Assembly (NCBI RefSeq): GCF_000518485.1
Contig: NZ_JADR01000002.1
Location: 124,001-188,000 of the forward strand
Length of the DNA stretch: 64,000 nt
Source of the DNA: Olleya marilimosa CAM030
GTDB lineage: Bacteria; Bacteroidota; Bacteroidia; Flavobacteriales; Flavobacteriaceae
Direction: 5' to 3'
Positions within the stretch are counted from its first letter, which is position 1. Each line of letters starts with the position of its first letter. Shown here one piece after another: positions 34,945 to 43,992 of this stretch. The notes below the pieces were generated by a model that was not told where the DNA came from, did not search any database, and worked only from the letters and a program-made list of their open reading frames with translations. The position numbers and the translations under genes are program-made.

Positions 34945-35836
34945 ATTTTTTGAATACATACACCAATTACAAGACAGCATAACCGCTGGATTAGAAAAAA
35001 TAGATGGCAAAGCAACCTTTCAAGAAGACATTTGGAAACGACCAGAAGGTGGTGGAGGACGCACACGAGTTATAGAAAACGGAAATGTTTTTGAAAAAGG
35101 TGGTGTTAATATTTCCGGAGTTCATGGTAAATTACCAGACAGCATGCAAAAATATTTTGGTGTTGAAGATGCCGATTTTTTTGCTTGTGGATTAAGTCTA
35201 GTTTTACACCCTAAAAATCCAATGGTGCCTACTGTACACGCAAATTGGCGTTATTTTGAAATGTATGACAAAGACGGAAATATTGTAGACCAATGGTTTG
35301 GTGGCGGACAAGACCTAACACCTTATTACTTATTTGATGAGGATGCAACACACTTCCATCAAACTTGTAAAACAGCTTGCGATAAGCATAACCCAGAATT
35401 TTACCCAAAATATAAAGCACGTTGTGACGAGTATTTTTACAACTCACATCGTAATGAAGGACGTGGTATTGGAGGTTTATTTTTTGATTACTGCAAAGCT
35501 TCAGAAGACATGAACATGCAAAACTGGTACGATTTTGTAACAGAAGTTGGTGATAGTTTCCTAGAAGCATATGTACCTATTGTAGCAAAAAGAAAAGAAT
35601 TAGATTACACCAAAGCACAACGTGATTGGCAAGAAATACGTCGTGGTCGATATGTAGAGTTCAACTTAGTGCATGATAAAGGAACCCTTTTTGGTTTAAA
35701 AACCAATGGTAGAATAGAGAGTATTTTAATGAGTCTTCCGCCTCATGTACAATGGGTTTATGACCATCATCCAGAAGCTGGTAGCGAAGAGGAAAGGTTA
35801 ATTAAAATATTGCAAAACCCTAAAGATTGGGTCTAA
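34934..35836 (+). CDS. hemF: Oxygen-dependent coproporphyrinogen III oxidase
   Basis: 300 residues from the ATG at 34934 (MKDKFFEYIHQLQ), matching the usual HemF length. In-frame ATGs at 34892 and 34922 would run deeper into the acetyltransferase gene and add non-conserved residues. Conserved blocks: 'RPEGGGGRTRVIENGNVFEK', 'VHANWRYFE' with the catalytic His, 'FGGGQDLTPYY' and 'RRGRYVEFNLVHDKGT'. It converts coproporphyrinogen III to protoporphyrinogen IX using O2, so the heme route here is aerobic. HemJ then acts on the product. Confidence 0.96.
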   Translation: MKDKFFEYIHQLQDSITAGLEKIDGKATFQEDIWKRPEGGGGRTRVIENGNVFEKGGVNISGVHGKLPDSMQKYFGVEDADFFACGLSLVLHPKNPMVPTVHANWRYFEMYDKDGNIVDQWFGGGQDLTPYYLFDEDATHFHQTCKTACDKHNPEFYPKYKARCDEYFYNSHRNEGRGIGGLFFDYCKASEDMNMQNWYDFVTEVGDSFLEAYVPIVAKRKELDYTKAQRDWQEIRRGRYVEFNLVHDKGTLFGLKTNGRIESILMSLPPHVQWVYDHHPEAGSEEERLIKILQNPKDWV

Positions 35837-35837
35837 A

Positions 35838-36227
35838 ATGAATTGCTACTGCGGAAATACTAAGCATTATAAAACCTGTTGTGAAGTCTTTCATTTAAAT
35901 AATGGACAAACCGAAACAGCAGAACAATTAATGCGTTCTAGATATAGTGCATTTGTATTAGCAAATGGCGATTATTTAATGCAAACTCACCATAAATCAA
36001 CCAGACCAAAATCCCAAAAAAAAGCGATTGTAAAATGGGCAAAATCAGTAGAGTGGATAAAGTTAGAAGTACAAGACACCACTAAAGGATTAGTAAACGA
36101 TAAAGAAGGTACAGTTACCTTTAACGCCTATTTTTATGAAAATGGTAAAGTAGATATTATTCACGAAAAATCTGCTTTTATAAAACAAAACAACAAATGG
36201 TATTACTTAGGTTATGCCAAAAACTAA
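35838..36227 (+). CDS. YchJ-like SEC-C/NTF2-fold protein
   Basis: 129 residues. The N-terminus has the SEC-C-like zinc motif CYCGNTKHYKTCC, and the body 'LMRSRYSAFVLANGDYLMQTHH' is the UPF0225/YchJ signature; the C-terminal half has an NTF2-like sheet. Function is not established. It starts 1 base after the hemF stop and its end is overlapped by, or lies just before, hemB. Presence in the heme operon could reflect metal handling through the Cys cluster, but that is speculation. Confidence 0.87.
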   Translation: MNCYCGNTKHYKTCCEVFHLNNGQTETAEQLMRSRYSAFVLANGDYLMQTHHKSTRPKSQKKAIVKWAKSVEWIKLEVQDTTKGLVNDKEGTVTFNAYFYENGKVDIIHEKSAFIKQNNKWYYLGYAKN

Positions 36228-36234
36228 AAATAAT

Positions 36235-37233
36235 ATGTATCCAATTAAAAGAAATAGAAGATTAAGAACAAACGAAGCGATTAGAAGCTTAGTAAGAGAA
36301 ACTATAATCTCTCCAAACGATTTTTTAGTACCACTTTTTATTGTCGAAGGAAAAGGTATAAAAGAAGAAATTGCATCTATGCCAAACTACTATCGTTACA
36401 GCTTAGATTTATTACAAGCCGAAGTAAAAGAACTTTGGAAACTAGGCTTAAAATCGGTATTACTATTTGTAAAAGTTCCAGACCATTTAAAAGACAATAA
36501 AGGGACTGAAGCTATAAATCCAGATGGATTAATGCAACGTGCTATAAAAACAGTTAAAAATGTATGTCCAGATATGCTAGTAATGACAGATGTTGCACTA
36601 GATCCTTATTCTGTTTATGGACACGACGGAATTATAGAAAACGGAATAGTTGTTAACGATGACACGGTAGATGTTTTAGCAGAAATGAGTATATCACATG
36701 CTGAAGCTGGAGCAAATTTTGTTGCACCAAGTGACATGATGGATGGTCGTATTTTAGCTATTCGCGAAGCTTTGGAAGACCAAGGATTTACAGACACAGG
36801 TATCATGAGCTATTCAGCTAAATATGCCTCAGCTTTTTATGGTCCTTTTCGTGATGCGTTAGACTCAGCTCCAGTAGATGCACAAGATATTCCTAAGGAT
36901 AAAAAAACCTACCAAATGGATTATGCTAATCGCTTTGAAGCACTACGCGAAACTGAAATGGATATAGATGAAGGAGCAGATATTGTAATGGTAAAACCAG
37001 GATTATGCTACTTAGATATTGTCCGAGAAATTAAAAACGAAGTTGATGTACCTGTTGCTGTATATCAAGTTTCTGGAGAGTATGCAATGCTTAAGGCTGC
37101 TGCCGAAAAAGGTTGGTTGGATCACGATGCTGTAATGATGGAACAAGTTACAGCTATTAAACGTGCTGGTGCAGATGTAATTGCAAGTTATTTTGCTAAA
37201 GACGTTGTAAAAATTATTAATAATATATCTTAA
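36235..37233 (+). CDS. hemB: Delta-aminolevulinic acid dehydratase (porphobilinogen synthase)
   Basis: 332 residues from the ATG at 36235 (MYPIKRNRRLRT), chosen over an in-frame ATG at 36214 inside the previous gene because the conserved start aligns there. Schiff-base lysines are Lys196 (SYSAKYASAFYGPF) and Lys254 (VMVKPGLCYLD). The metal loop reads DVALDPYSVYGHDG, with no Cys triad, so this is the Mg-type rather than the Zn-type enzyme. It condenses two 5-aminolevulinate into porphobilinogen. It is the last heme gene of the operon. Confidence 0.96.
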   Translation: MYPIKRNRRLRTNEAIRSLVRETIISPNDFLVPLFIVEGKGIKEEIASMPNYYRYSLDLLQAEVKELWKLGLKSVLLFVKVPDHLKDNKGTEAINPDGLMQRAIKTVKNVCPDMLVMTDVALDPYSVYGHDGIIENGIVVNDDTVDVLAEMSISHAEAGANFVAPSDMMDGRILAIREALEDQGFTDTGIMSYSAKYASAFYGPFRDALDSAPVDAQDIPKDKKTYQMDYANRFEALRETEMDIDEGADIVMVKPGLCYLDIVREIKNEVDVPVAVYQVSGEYAMLKAAAEKGWLDHDAVMMEQVTAIKRAGADVIASYFAKDVVKIINNIS

Positions 37234-37257
37234 CAAAGTCTAAAATCACGCTATTAA

Positions 37258-39780
37258 ATGATATTAAGATTTAAATTTTTATTATTCATTTGTGCTTTAT
37301 GTCTAACCAACATTACTTACGCACAATTAGAAACCCATTTGATTTCTGGCGAAGGCTGGGCAAAAGGAGATTACGTTGAAATTGGCATAAATGCTAAAGG
37401 TGTTTATGGAGCAAGCACATATAACAAACCTGCTTCGTTTCATGATAACAGAGAGTCAGATATAAATAACCTCTTTGGGTTTATCGCAAACCCTTTAGCA
37501 GATGGATGGGTAGATTATGATGGAGATTTTTTTACGCCAGGAGATCCAGAAGAGGGTTTTTGTGTATCGATAAATGGGATAAATTATAATAACAACAATA
37601 ACTCTTCTTTATTTCAAATACCAGGAGAGGTTAAAGGCGTTAATGTGATATCATCCGATTGTTTTGATGATACTGCTCAAATATTTTGGGAAGGAAATGT
37701 TGATGGTTTAAATATAAAAAGATATTATAGTGTAACCAAAGATGGACTATTTATTCAAATGTCCACAACTATTAAAAACATTTCAAATGTAGTTAAGCCT
37801 AGTGTTTTCTTTATGCACAACGTAGATCCCGATAATAATGTTACATTAAGTGGAGAACACTCTACAGATATCGAGATTGTGTCACAAGCAAGTTCTGCAG
37901 TAGATAACATTAGCTTAGTAACAGCCTCTCAAGCACCTCTTTTAATTCCTGAAGACATGGATGGGTCTAACGTTAGTTTTTTCTGCAAAGATGAATTAGC
38001 AAGAGTTTCTTTTGGTGGTTTTAATAACAGAAGTGCTACAGAAATTTGGAACGGAATGACGTTTTCTGGTGCAGAAGGAGACCTAACACTTGATGAAGAT
38101 GTAGCAATCTCGATTGCATTTAATTTGGGTGATATTGCACCAAACGAAGCAAAAAAATTCACTTATTATTATATTCTTAAAGAAATTGAAGAATCTTTCA
38201 TTCCTTTAATTGTAAATATTTTTAAAGAAAACCCATCCATATGTGATGGCACTGATGGAAAAATTATTTTTTCTGGATTAACCGCTGGAGAGTCCTATGT
38301 AATAAGTTACAAAGATGATGGTGTACTAATACCTAGTCAAACTTTTATTGCAGATACTTTAGGTGATATTGAAATTAGCAATTTAGATTCCGGAATATAC
38401 TCTGATGTGACAATAAATTTTGCAGGTTGTGACACCAACATAAACACGCTTTTTGAGCTATCAGACCCTGTACCACCAAATTTTAATTTAACCCATGTAG
38501 ACTTAAGTAATTGTGCAAGTTTTGATGCACAAATTAACATTCAAAACTTAACACCTTATACAAACTACTTAGTATCTTACACTTTAGACAACACAACTTT
38601 TTATGGTCCAGAGGAGTATACTGCAAATTTTAATGGCGAAATAAATTTATTAAACCTAGATAGAGGTATATATTCAGATTTTATTTTAGAACAATATGGA
38701 TGCTATACTGCAAGCAATCAAATTGTAGAAGTATTAGGTCCAGCAATACCAACAGCTTATAGCATACCACCACAGTTTTATTGCGATCAGGATTACGATT
38801 ACGTTACATCAATAGATTTATCTTCAAATAATACTTTTATATTAGGTCCAGATAATCCCTTAGACTATCAAATAACTTATCATTTAACAGAACAAGATGC
38901 TATTAATGGTGTTAACCTAAATACAACAGCTTATACAACATCTGGATTAAATAGTTTTACACTCTACGCAAAAAAAACAGATTTAAGTCATTTTTGTTAT
39001 TCTTATATTCCTTTTACAGTAACCATAAATTTACCGCCAACTTTTAGTGTTAATGATGCTATAATTTGCGTAAATATTGATGATACTGTAAACACAGATT
39101 ATAGTCCTGCTGTACTATCAACAAATTTATCAAGCGCAAACTATACATTTGAGTGGTATTTTGAAGGTAACTTAATGCCAGGAGAAAGCGGAAGTTATTT
39201 AATAGCTAATAATTACGGATTGTACGCAGTGACAGCTACTAGTTTAGCTACACAATGCGCATATACCAATCAAGCAAATGTGTTTCCGTCTGGACCACCT
39301 AAAACTCTTGAGGTAGAAATTATATCAGAACCTTTTTCTGAAAATCATACTATAGAAATCATAACTACAGGTCATGGTGATTATGTTTATAATATAGACA
39401 ATCAAACCAATCAAAACTCTCCAATATTTAATGATATTTCTGCAGGACACCACAGTTTTACTATTACAGACTTTAATGGTTGTGGACAGGTAACTATAGA
39501 CAAAACTTTGATAGATTACATGCATTTTTTTACACCTAATAATGATGGTCATAATGATAATTGGCAGATTATAGGAGTAGAAAAATTAATACAACCAAAA
39601 ATTTACATCTTTAATAGACATGGTAAATTTTTAACAACGGTTAATCCTAAAGGTTTAGGATGGGACGGAAAATATAACGGAACATTATTACCTGCTTCTG
39701 ACTACTGGTTTAAAGTAGAATTTTTGGATCAGGACAATATAGAACGCGAATTTAAATCGCATTTTACCTTAAGACGTTAA
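37258..39780 (+). CDS. Secreted multidomain protein with T9SS type B sorting domain
   Basis: 840 residues. Signal peptide 1-23 (ending TYAQ). The N-terminal about 310 residues look like a beta-sandwich; then come repeated Ig-like segments of about 90 residues ('LIVNIFKENPSICDGTDGKI', 'NLTHVDLSNCASFDAQINIQ'). The last about 87 residues are a gliding-motility-associated C-terminal domain: 'FFTPNNDGHNDNWQI', 'IYIFNRHGKFL', 'GWDGKYNGTLLPASDYWF'. This type B signal directs export through the type IX system to the cell surface. No catalytic domain is recognised; an adhesin or matrix role is likely. It lies 24 bases after hemB, perhaps as read-through. Confidence 0.88.
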   Translation: MILRFKFLLFICALCLTNITYAQLETHLISGEGWAKGDYVEIGINAKGVYGASTYNKPASFHDNRESDINNLFGFIANPLADGWVDYDGDFFTPGDPEEGFCVSINGINYNNNNNSSLFQIPGEVKGVNVISSDCFDDTAQIFWEGNVDGLNIKRYYSVTKDGLFIQMSTTIKNISNVVKPSVFFMHNVDPDNNVTLSGEHSTDIEIVSQASSAVDNISLVTASQAPLLIPEDMDGSNVSFFCKDELARVSFGGFNNRSATEIWNGMTFSGAEGDLTLDEDVAISIAFNLGDIAPNEAKKFTYYYILKEIEESFIPLIVNIFKENPSICDGTDGKIIFSGLTAGESYVISYKDDGVLIPSQTFIADTLGDIEISNLDSGIYSDVTINFAGCDTNINTLFELSDPVPPNFNLTHVDLSNCASFDAQINIQNLTPYTNYLVSYTLDNTTFYGPEEYTANFNGEINLLNLDRGIYSDFILEQYGCYTASNQIVEVLGPAIPTAYSIPPQFYCDQDYDYVTSIDLSSNNTFILGPDNPLDYQITYHLTEQDAINGVNLNTTAYTTSGLNSFTLYAKKTDLSHFCYSYIPFTVTINLPPTFSVNDAIICVNIDDTVNTDYSPAVLSTNLSSANYTFEWYFEGNLMPGESGSYLIANNYGLYAVTATSLATQCAYTNQANVFPSGPPKTLEVEIISEPFSENHTIEIITTGHGDYVYNIDNQTNQNSPIFNDISAGHHSFTITDFNGCGQVTIDKTLIDYMHFFTPNNDGHNDNWQIIGVEKLIQPKIYIFNRHGKFLTTVNPKGLGWDGKYNGTLLPASDYWFKVEFLDQDNIEREFKSHFTLRR

Positions 39781-39878
39781 AAAAAACTAACAACAAAACG
39801 CTTTAACCACTCTATACAACCCTTAAACTATTAATAATTACAACTTTTATTTCAAGGTAACTAATTAAATTATTATCG

Positions 39879-39886
39879 TAAATTTG
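39879..39886 (+). promoter_or_regulatory. Candidate -7 element for the CNNM/ogt operon
   Basis: TAAATTTG matches TAnnTTTG, 25 bases before the ATG at 39912. Confidence 0.55.
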
Positions 39887-39911
39887 TATCACACTAATTA
39901 AAAATCTATCC

Positions 39912-40985
39912 ATGGGATTATTATTATTTTACGGAGTTATATCAATCTTTTTTTCGTTTTTATGTTCTATTTTAGAAGCAGTGCTTTTAAGCGTTACACC
40001 CACATTTATTAATGTGAAAAAACAAGAAGGGAAGGCTTTCGCCGAAAACTTAGAAGAACTAAAAAAAGATGTAGATAGACCTTTAATTGCTATTTTAACC
40101 CTAAACACAATCGCACATACAGTTGGTGCCATTTTAGTTGGTAAAGAAGCTGAAGGACTTTACGGAAGTGGTGATGGATACGGAGTATTTATAGTGTCTG
40201 CAGTTATGACTATTTTAATATTAGTTGCTTCAGAAATTATCCCAAAAACCATTGGTGCAACCTACTGGAAAAGTTTAGCTGGTTTTACAACAACAGCACT
40301 TAATCTTTTAATTTTCCCATTAAAATGGACAGGTTTGTTATGGGTCATGCAACTTACAACAAAGTTAATTGGTGGTAAAGGTCATGGTAGCGTGTTAAGT
40401 CGCGAAGGATTTTTGGTCATGGCTGATATGGCACATGAAGAAGGTGTCTTTGAAGGAAACGAAAGCCGAATTATTAAAAACCTTTTAACCTTTAAAGAGG
40501 TCTTTGCTAAAAATGTAATGACACCACGTACTGTAATGCAATCTGAAAACGAAAACACAACTGTCGAAGATTTTTTTAACAGAAACATGAACCTTCGTTT
40601 TTCAAGAATTCCTGTATATTCTGAAACTGAAGATAACATAAAAGGTTTAGTTTTAAAAGACGAAATTTTTAAAGAAATGGCTTTAGGTAATGGATCCAAA
40701 AAGTTAATCGAATTAAAACGAGACATTATAATTGTAGACCGTAACTTACCTATCCCAACACTTTTTGAGCAACTTGTTGAAACTAGAAACCACATGGCTT
40801 TAGTGGTAGACGAGTATGGATCTGTTAGCGGAATTGTTACTATGGAAGATGTCATAGAAACACTTTTAGGTATGGAAATTATGGACGAAAGCGATAATGT
40901 TAGTGACCTACAAAACTTAGCAAGAAAAAGCTGGGAAGCGCGTGCAAAAAAATTGGGTATCATAGACGAAAATAATCCTGAATAA
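39912..40985 (+). CDS. CNNM/CorC-type (DUF21-CBS) membrane protein
   Basis: 357 residues. A DUF21 transmembrane domain (about 1-180, four helices, with 'ASEIIPKTIGATYWKSLAGF') is followed by a CBS pair (about 195-315; 'VMTPRTVMQSENENTTVEDF', 'LVVDEYGSVSGIVTMEDVIE'). Proteins of this family, formerly called hemolysins, move or regulate Mg2+ or Co2+. The usual C-terminal CorC transporter-associated domain is missing, so it is a short form. It precedes ogt by 3 bases. Confidence 0.9.
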   Translation: MGLLLFYGVISIFFSFLCSILEAVLLSVTPTFINVKKQEGKAFAENLEELKKDVDRPLIAILTLNTIAHTVGAILVGKEAEGLYGSGDGYGVFIVSAVMTILILVASEIIPKTIGATYWKSLAGFTTTALNLLIFPLKWTGLLWVMQLTTKLIGGKGHGSVLSREGFLVMADMAHEEGVFEGNESRIIKNLLTFKEVFAKNVMTPRTVMQSENENTTVEDFFNRNMNLRFSRIPVYSETEDNIKGLVLKDEIFKEMALGNGSKKLIELKRDIIIVDRNLPIPTLFEQLVETRNHMALVVDEYGSVSGIVTMEDVIETLLGMEIMDESDNVSDLQNLARKSWEARAKKLGIIDENNPE

Positions 40986-40988
40986 TAA

Positions 40989-41462
40989 ATGGATACATGC
41001 ATTATCAAATCGCCTTTAGGTTTTACTAAAATAACAGGTGATGTTAATGGTATTGCATCAGTAATCGTTTTAAATTCAGAAGAAAAAGTTTCAGTTAAAA
41101 TACCTAAAACTTTAAAAGACTGTGTGCTTCAGCTTAACCAATATTTTGAAGGTTCGCGAGAACAATTCAGCTTAAAGCTAAACCCAAAAGGTACAGATTT
41201 TCAAAATCGTGTTTGGCTAAGCTTACAAACTATCCCGTTTGGCAAAACCACTTCTTATCTTCAACTCTCAAAACAACTAGGAGACCCAAAAGCTATCAGA
41301 GCAGTTGCTAACGCTAATGGTAAAAATCCATTATGGATTATAATACCATGTCATAGGGTTATAGGTACAGACGGAAGCTTAACAGGATATGCAGGAGGTT
41401 TACACCGCAAACAATGGTTGTTAGATCATGAAAGCCCATATAAACAGCAATCTTTATTTTAA
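40989..41462 (+). CDS. ogt: Methylated-DNA--protein-cysteine methyltransferase
   Basis: 157 residues. The active-site Cys121 lies in IIPCHRVIG, with the helix-turn-helix DNA-binding core 'LGDPKAIRAVANANGKNP' just before it. The protein transfers methyl groups from O6-methylguanine or O4-methylthymine to itself, once per molecule. The N-terminal domain is short, as in Ogt. Its stop overlaps the next ATG by one base. Confidence 0.95.
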   Translation: MDTCIIKSPLGFTKITGDVNGIASVIVLNSEEKVSVKIPKTLKDCVLQLNQYFEGSREQFSLKLNPKGTDFQNRVWLSLQTIPFGKTTSYLQLSKQLGDPKAIRAVANANGKNPLWIIIPCHRVIGTDGSLTGYAGGLHRKQWLLDHESPYKQQSLF

Positions 41463-41980
41463 TGTACAAAGTAGTAACCCAATTTTTAACACGTTTTGTT
41501 AAACCAGCAACAATATATAAATACGGTTTTAACTGGTCACCAATGTATAGACGCACAACCGCAAGACTTACAGAGGTTAGCGACGATTTACACTACGTCA
41601 AAATACGCTTAAAACTTAACTATAAAAACCGCAATTACGCTGGATCCATGTTTGGTGGTAGTATGTTATCTGCTACAGATCCTATTTACATGATACAACT
41701 AATTCAAATTTTAGGTGACGACTATGTGGTTTGGGACAAAGCGGTTACTGCCAAATACAAACGTCCTGGTAAAAGCACAATTTATGGCGAATTTGTTTTT
41801 ACAGAAGAAGAAATCGAAGCCTTAAAAAATCAATTAAAAACAGAACAACAAGTTGATATTATCAAAACAATGCAATTGGTAAATACCAAAGCTGAAGTTA
41901 TTGCAGAATTTTCAAAAACGCTATACATCGCACAAAAAACATACTACAAACAAAAACTAGCTGCAAGAAAAGCAAAATAA
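41462..41980 (+). CDS. DUF4442 hotdog-fold protein
   Basis: 172 residues. The central segment 'NRNYAGSMFGGSMLSATDPIYMIQLIQIL' (read in two parts) is typical of DUF4442, a hotdog/thioesterase-like family found in many bacteria; 'AKYKRPGKSTIYGEF' follows. Acyl-CoA or acyl-ACP thioesterase activity is possible but unproven. It is translationally coupled to ogt. Confidence 0.83.
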   Translation: MYKVVTQFLTRFVKPATIYKYGFNWSPMYRRTTARLTEVSDDLHYVKIRLKLNYKNRNYAGSMFGGSMLSATDPIYMIQLIQILGDDYVVWDKAVTAKYKRPGKSTIYGEFVFTEEEIEALKNQLKTEQQVDIIKTMQLVNTKAEVIAEFSKTLYIAQKTYYKQKLAARKAK

Positions 41981-42033
41981 CTAGCATTAATTTATTATTT
42001 CATTATATTTAAGTTCTAAACTAATTAAATAAA

Positions 42034-43191
42034 ATGAAATTTTTAAAAAAGCTTTTAAAAGTGCTTGTAGTTCTATTTGGATTACTAATCGCAACCCTTT
42101 ACATAACAGACACAGATTATCTAATTAAGGCTGTACGCACCATATATATGCGTGGATACACAACAGCATTTTTAGATGACTACAAAAAGTTTGATAACCA
42201 AGTGGTAGAAAATGGTACACCTCAACCTTGGCCTAATCACAAGGATTATAATTCGGTTAAAGAAACCTCAACACTAGACAAAGCAAACAAAGATTGGGGA
42301 ACAATAGCTTACGTCATAATTAAAAATGATAGTATTTGGTTTGAAAACTACTACGATGGTTACAATAAAGATTCCAAGTCCAACTCCTTTTCTATGGCTA
42401 AAAGCTATGTCTCAGGACTTATGGGAAAAGCTATAATGGAAGGTTACATTAAAAGTTTAGACCAACCAGTTTGTGACTTTTTACCAGCCTTTTGTGATGG
42501 TGATGCAGCAAAAATGACTGTTGGAGATTTATCTAGCATGTCCTCTGGTACCAATTGGGATGAAGCATACTATTCCCCTTTATCTATTACAACACGTGCT
42601 TATTTTGACGATGACTTAGCTAAAGTTATGAATGGTTTAAAAGTTGTAGACCAACCAGGTCAAGCTTTTAAATACGCTAGTGGTGATACACAAATGTTAG
42701 CTATGGTTATTGAAAAAGCAACAGGTAAAAAAATGTACGATTATTTAACCGAAAGCTTTTGGAAACCATTAGGAAGTGAAAACGAAACGTTATGGCAAGT
42801 CGATAGCGAAACCCATGATTTAGTAAAAGCCTACTGCTGTATTGCTAGTAATGCTAAAGATTTTGCAAGATTTGGTAAACTATACAAAGACCATGGAAAA
42901 TGGAATGGAAAACAAGTATTAGATTCGGCTTTTGTAGCAAAATCCCTAAAACCTCGTTTTGCAGCTAGTCCAGAATATGGCTATGGTTGGTGGTTAAAAA
43001 CCCAAAATGAAAAAGACTTTTTTATGATGCGTGGTCATTTGGGACAGTACGTTATTGTGCAACCGGATGACAATGTAATTATTGTAAGATTAGGGCATCA
43101 AAAATCACCAGATGAAGGTGTTGGTGTATTTACTAATGATATTACTTTATACATTGATGAAGCTTATAAAATGCTTAATATGAAAAACTAA
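42034..43191 (+). CDS. Membrane-anchored serine hydrolase (class C beta-lactamase fold)
   Basis: 385 residues. An N-terminal hydrophobic helix (about 5-25) anchors or exports it. The beta-lactamase-like domain shows the nucleophile motif Ser120-Met-Ala-Lys123, a Tyr-containing YASGD near 213 and the third-box-like 'RGHLGQYVIVQP' near 330. Such proteins act on peptidoglycan peptides or small esters; a resistance role should not be assumed. 'GTNWDEAYYSPLS' after the first block is typical of the 6-aminohexanoate hydrolase-like branch. Confidence 0.88.
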   Translation: MKFLKKLLKVLVVLFGLLIATLYITDTDYLIKAVRTIYMRGYTTAFLDDYKKFDNQVVENGTPQPWPNHKDYNSVKETSTLDKANKDWGTIAYVIIKNDSIWFENYYDGYNKDSKSNSFSMAKSYVSGLMGKAIMEGYIKSLDQPVCDFLPAFCDGDAAKMTVGDLSSMSSGTNWDEAYYSPLSITTRAYFDDDLAKVMNGLKVVDQPGQAFKYASGDTQMLAMVIEKATGKKMYDYLTESFWKPLGSENETLWQVDSETHDLVKAYCCIASNAKDFARFGKLYKDHGKWNGKQVLDSAFVAKSLKPRFAASPEYGYGWWLKTQNEKDFFMMRGHLGQYVIVQPDDNVIIVRLGHQKSPDEGVGVFTNDITLYIDEAYKMLNMKN

Positions 43192-43197
43192 GGTATT

Positions 43198-43911
43198 ATG
43201 ATTACCAAACTCAACCTTGAAAATATCTTGTTTTTGGACATAGAAACTGTTCCAGAGACACAACATTTTTCTGATTTAGATAAAACTAAGCAAGACCTTT
43301 GGGACGCCAAATCACGTTACCAACGTAAAGAAGAGTTTACTGCTGAAGAGTTTTACGATCGTGCTGGAATTTGGGCAGAGTTTGGAAAAATTATATGTAT
43401 TTCGGTTGGCTATTTTACCATCCAAGGTGATACGCGTCTATTTAGGACAACCTCTTTTTATGGTGAAGAACGTAAACTTTTAGTCGAATTTAAAAACCTT
43501 TTAATTTCTCATTTTAGTCAAGCCAAACACCTACTTTGTGCACATAATGGTAAGGAGTTTGACTTTCCATACATCGCTAGACGTATGATTATCCATAACA
43601 TAGAATTACCTTATAAATTAAATCTTTTTGGTAAAAAACCATGGGAAATTCCGCACTTAGACACTATGGAATTATGGAAATTTGGTGACTACAAAACCTA
43701 TACATCATTAAAGTTAATGACTAACGTTTTAGGTATACCAAGTCCAAAAGATGATATTGATGGCAGCGAAGTTTACAAAACATATTATGTAGACAATGAC
43801 ATTGATCGTATTATTATTTATTGCGAAAAAGATACCATTGCTGTAGCTCAAATATTTTTGCGCTTAAGAGGCGATTCCATTCTTACCGATGATGAAATTA
43901 TTCATGTTTAA
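43198..43911 (+). CDS. 3'-5' exonuclease (DEDD, PolB-exonuclease-like)
   Basis: 237 residues. The exonuclease I motif is FLDIETVPE (Asp14, Glu16), motif II lies in 'LLCAHNGKEFDFPYIARRM' (Asn and Asp), and motif III in 'DRIIIYCEKDTIAVAQIFLR' with its Tyr and Asp. The wording matches the predicted 3'-5' exonuclease family related to the PolB proofreading domain, without a polymerase domain. Probably DNA repair; substrate unproven. A strong terminator follows. Confidence 0.87.
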   Translation: MITKLNLENILFLDIETVPETQHFSDLDKTKQDLWDAKSRYQRKEEFTAEEFYDRAGIWAEFGKIICISVGYFTIQGDTRLFRTTSFYGEERKLLVEFKNLLISHFSQAKHLLCAHNGKEFDFPYIARRMIIHNIELPYKLNLFGKKPWEIPHLDTMELWKFGDYKTYTSLKLMTNVLGIPSPKDDIDGSEVYKTYYVDNDIDRIIIYCEKDTIAVAQIFLRLRGDSILTDDEIIHV

Positions 43912-43927
43912 AAAACACAAATAAATA

Positions 43928-43955
43928 AAAAGCCTCAACTTTCGTTGAGGCTTTT
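43928..43955. terminator. Bidirectional terminator
   Basis: 12-bp inverted repeat (43928-43939 / 43944-43955), core GCCTCAAC/GTTGAGGC, 4-base loop and A/T runs, between convergent genes. Confidence 0.92.
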
Positions 43956-43992
43956 AGCAATAAAAAATTGATTGATTAATTAAGACTAATTG

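Noticed and set aside
36214-36234. Earlier ATG for hemB
   Set aside because: Adds seven residues inside the YchJ-like gene; the conserved HemB N-terminus begins at 36235.
40382-41008. 208-residue minus-strand ORF opposite the CNNM gene
   Set aside because: Shadow of a conserved gene; low-complexity Ser/Leu-rich product without motifs.
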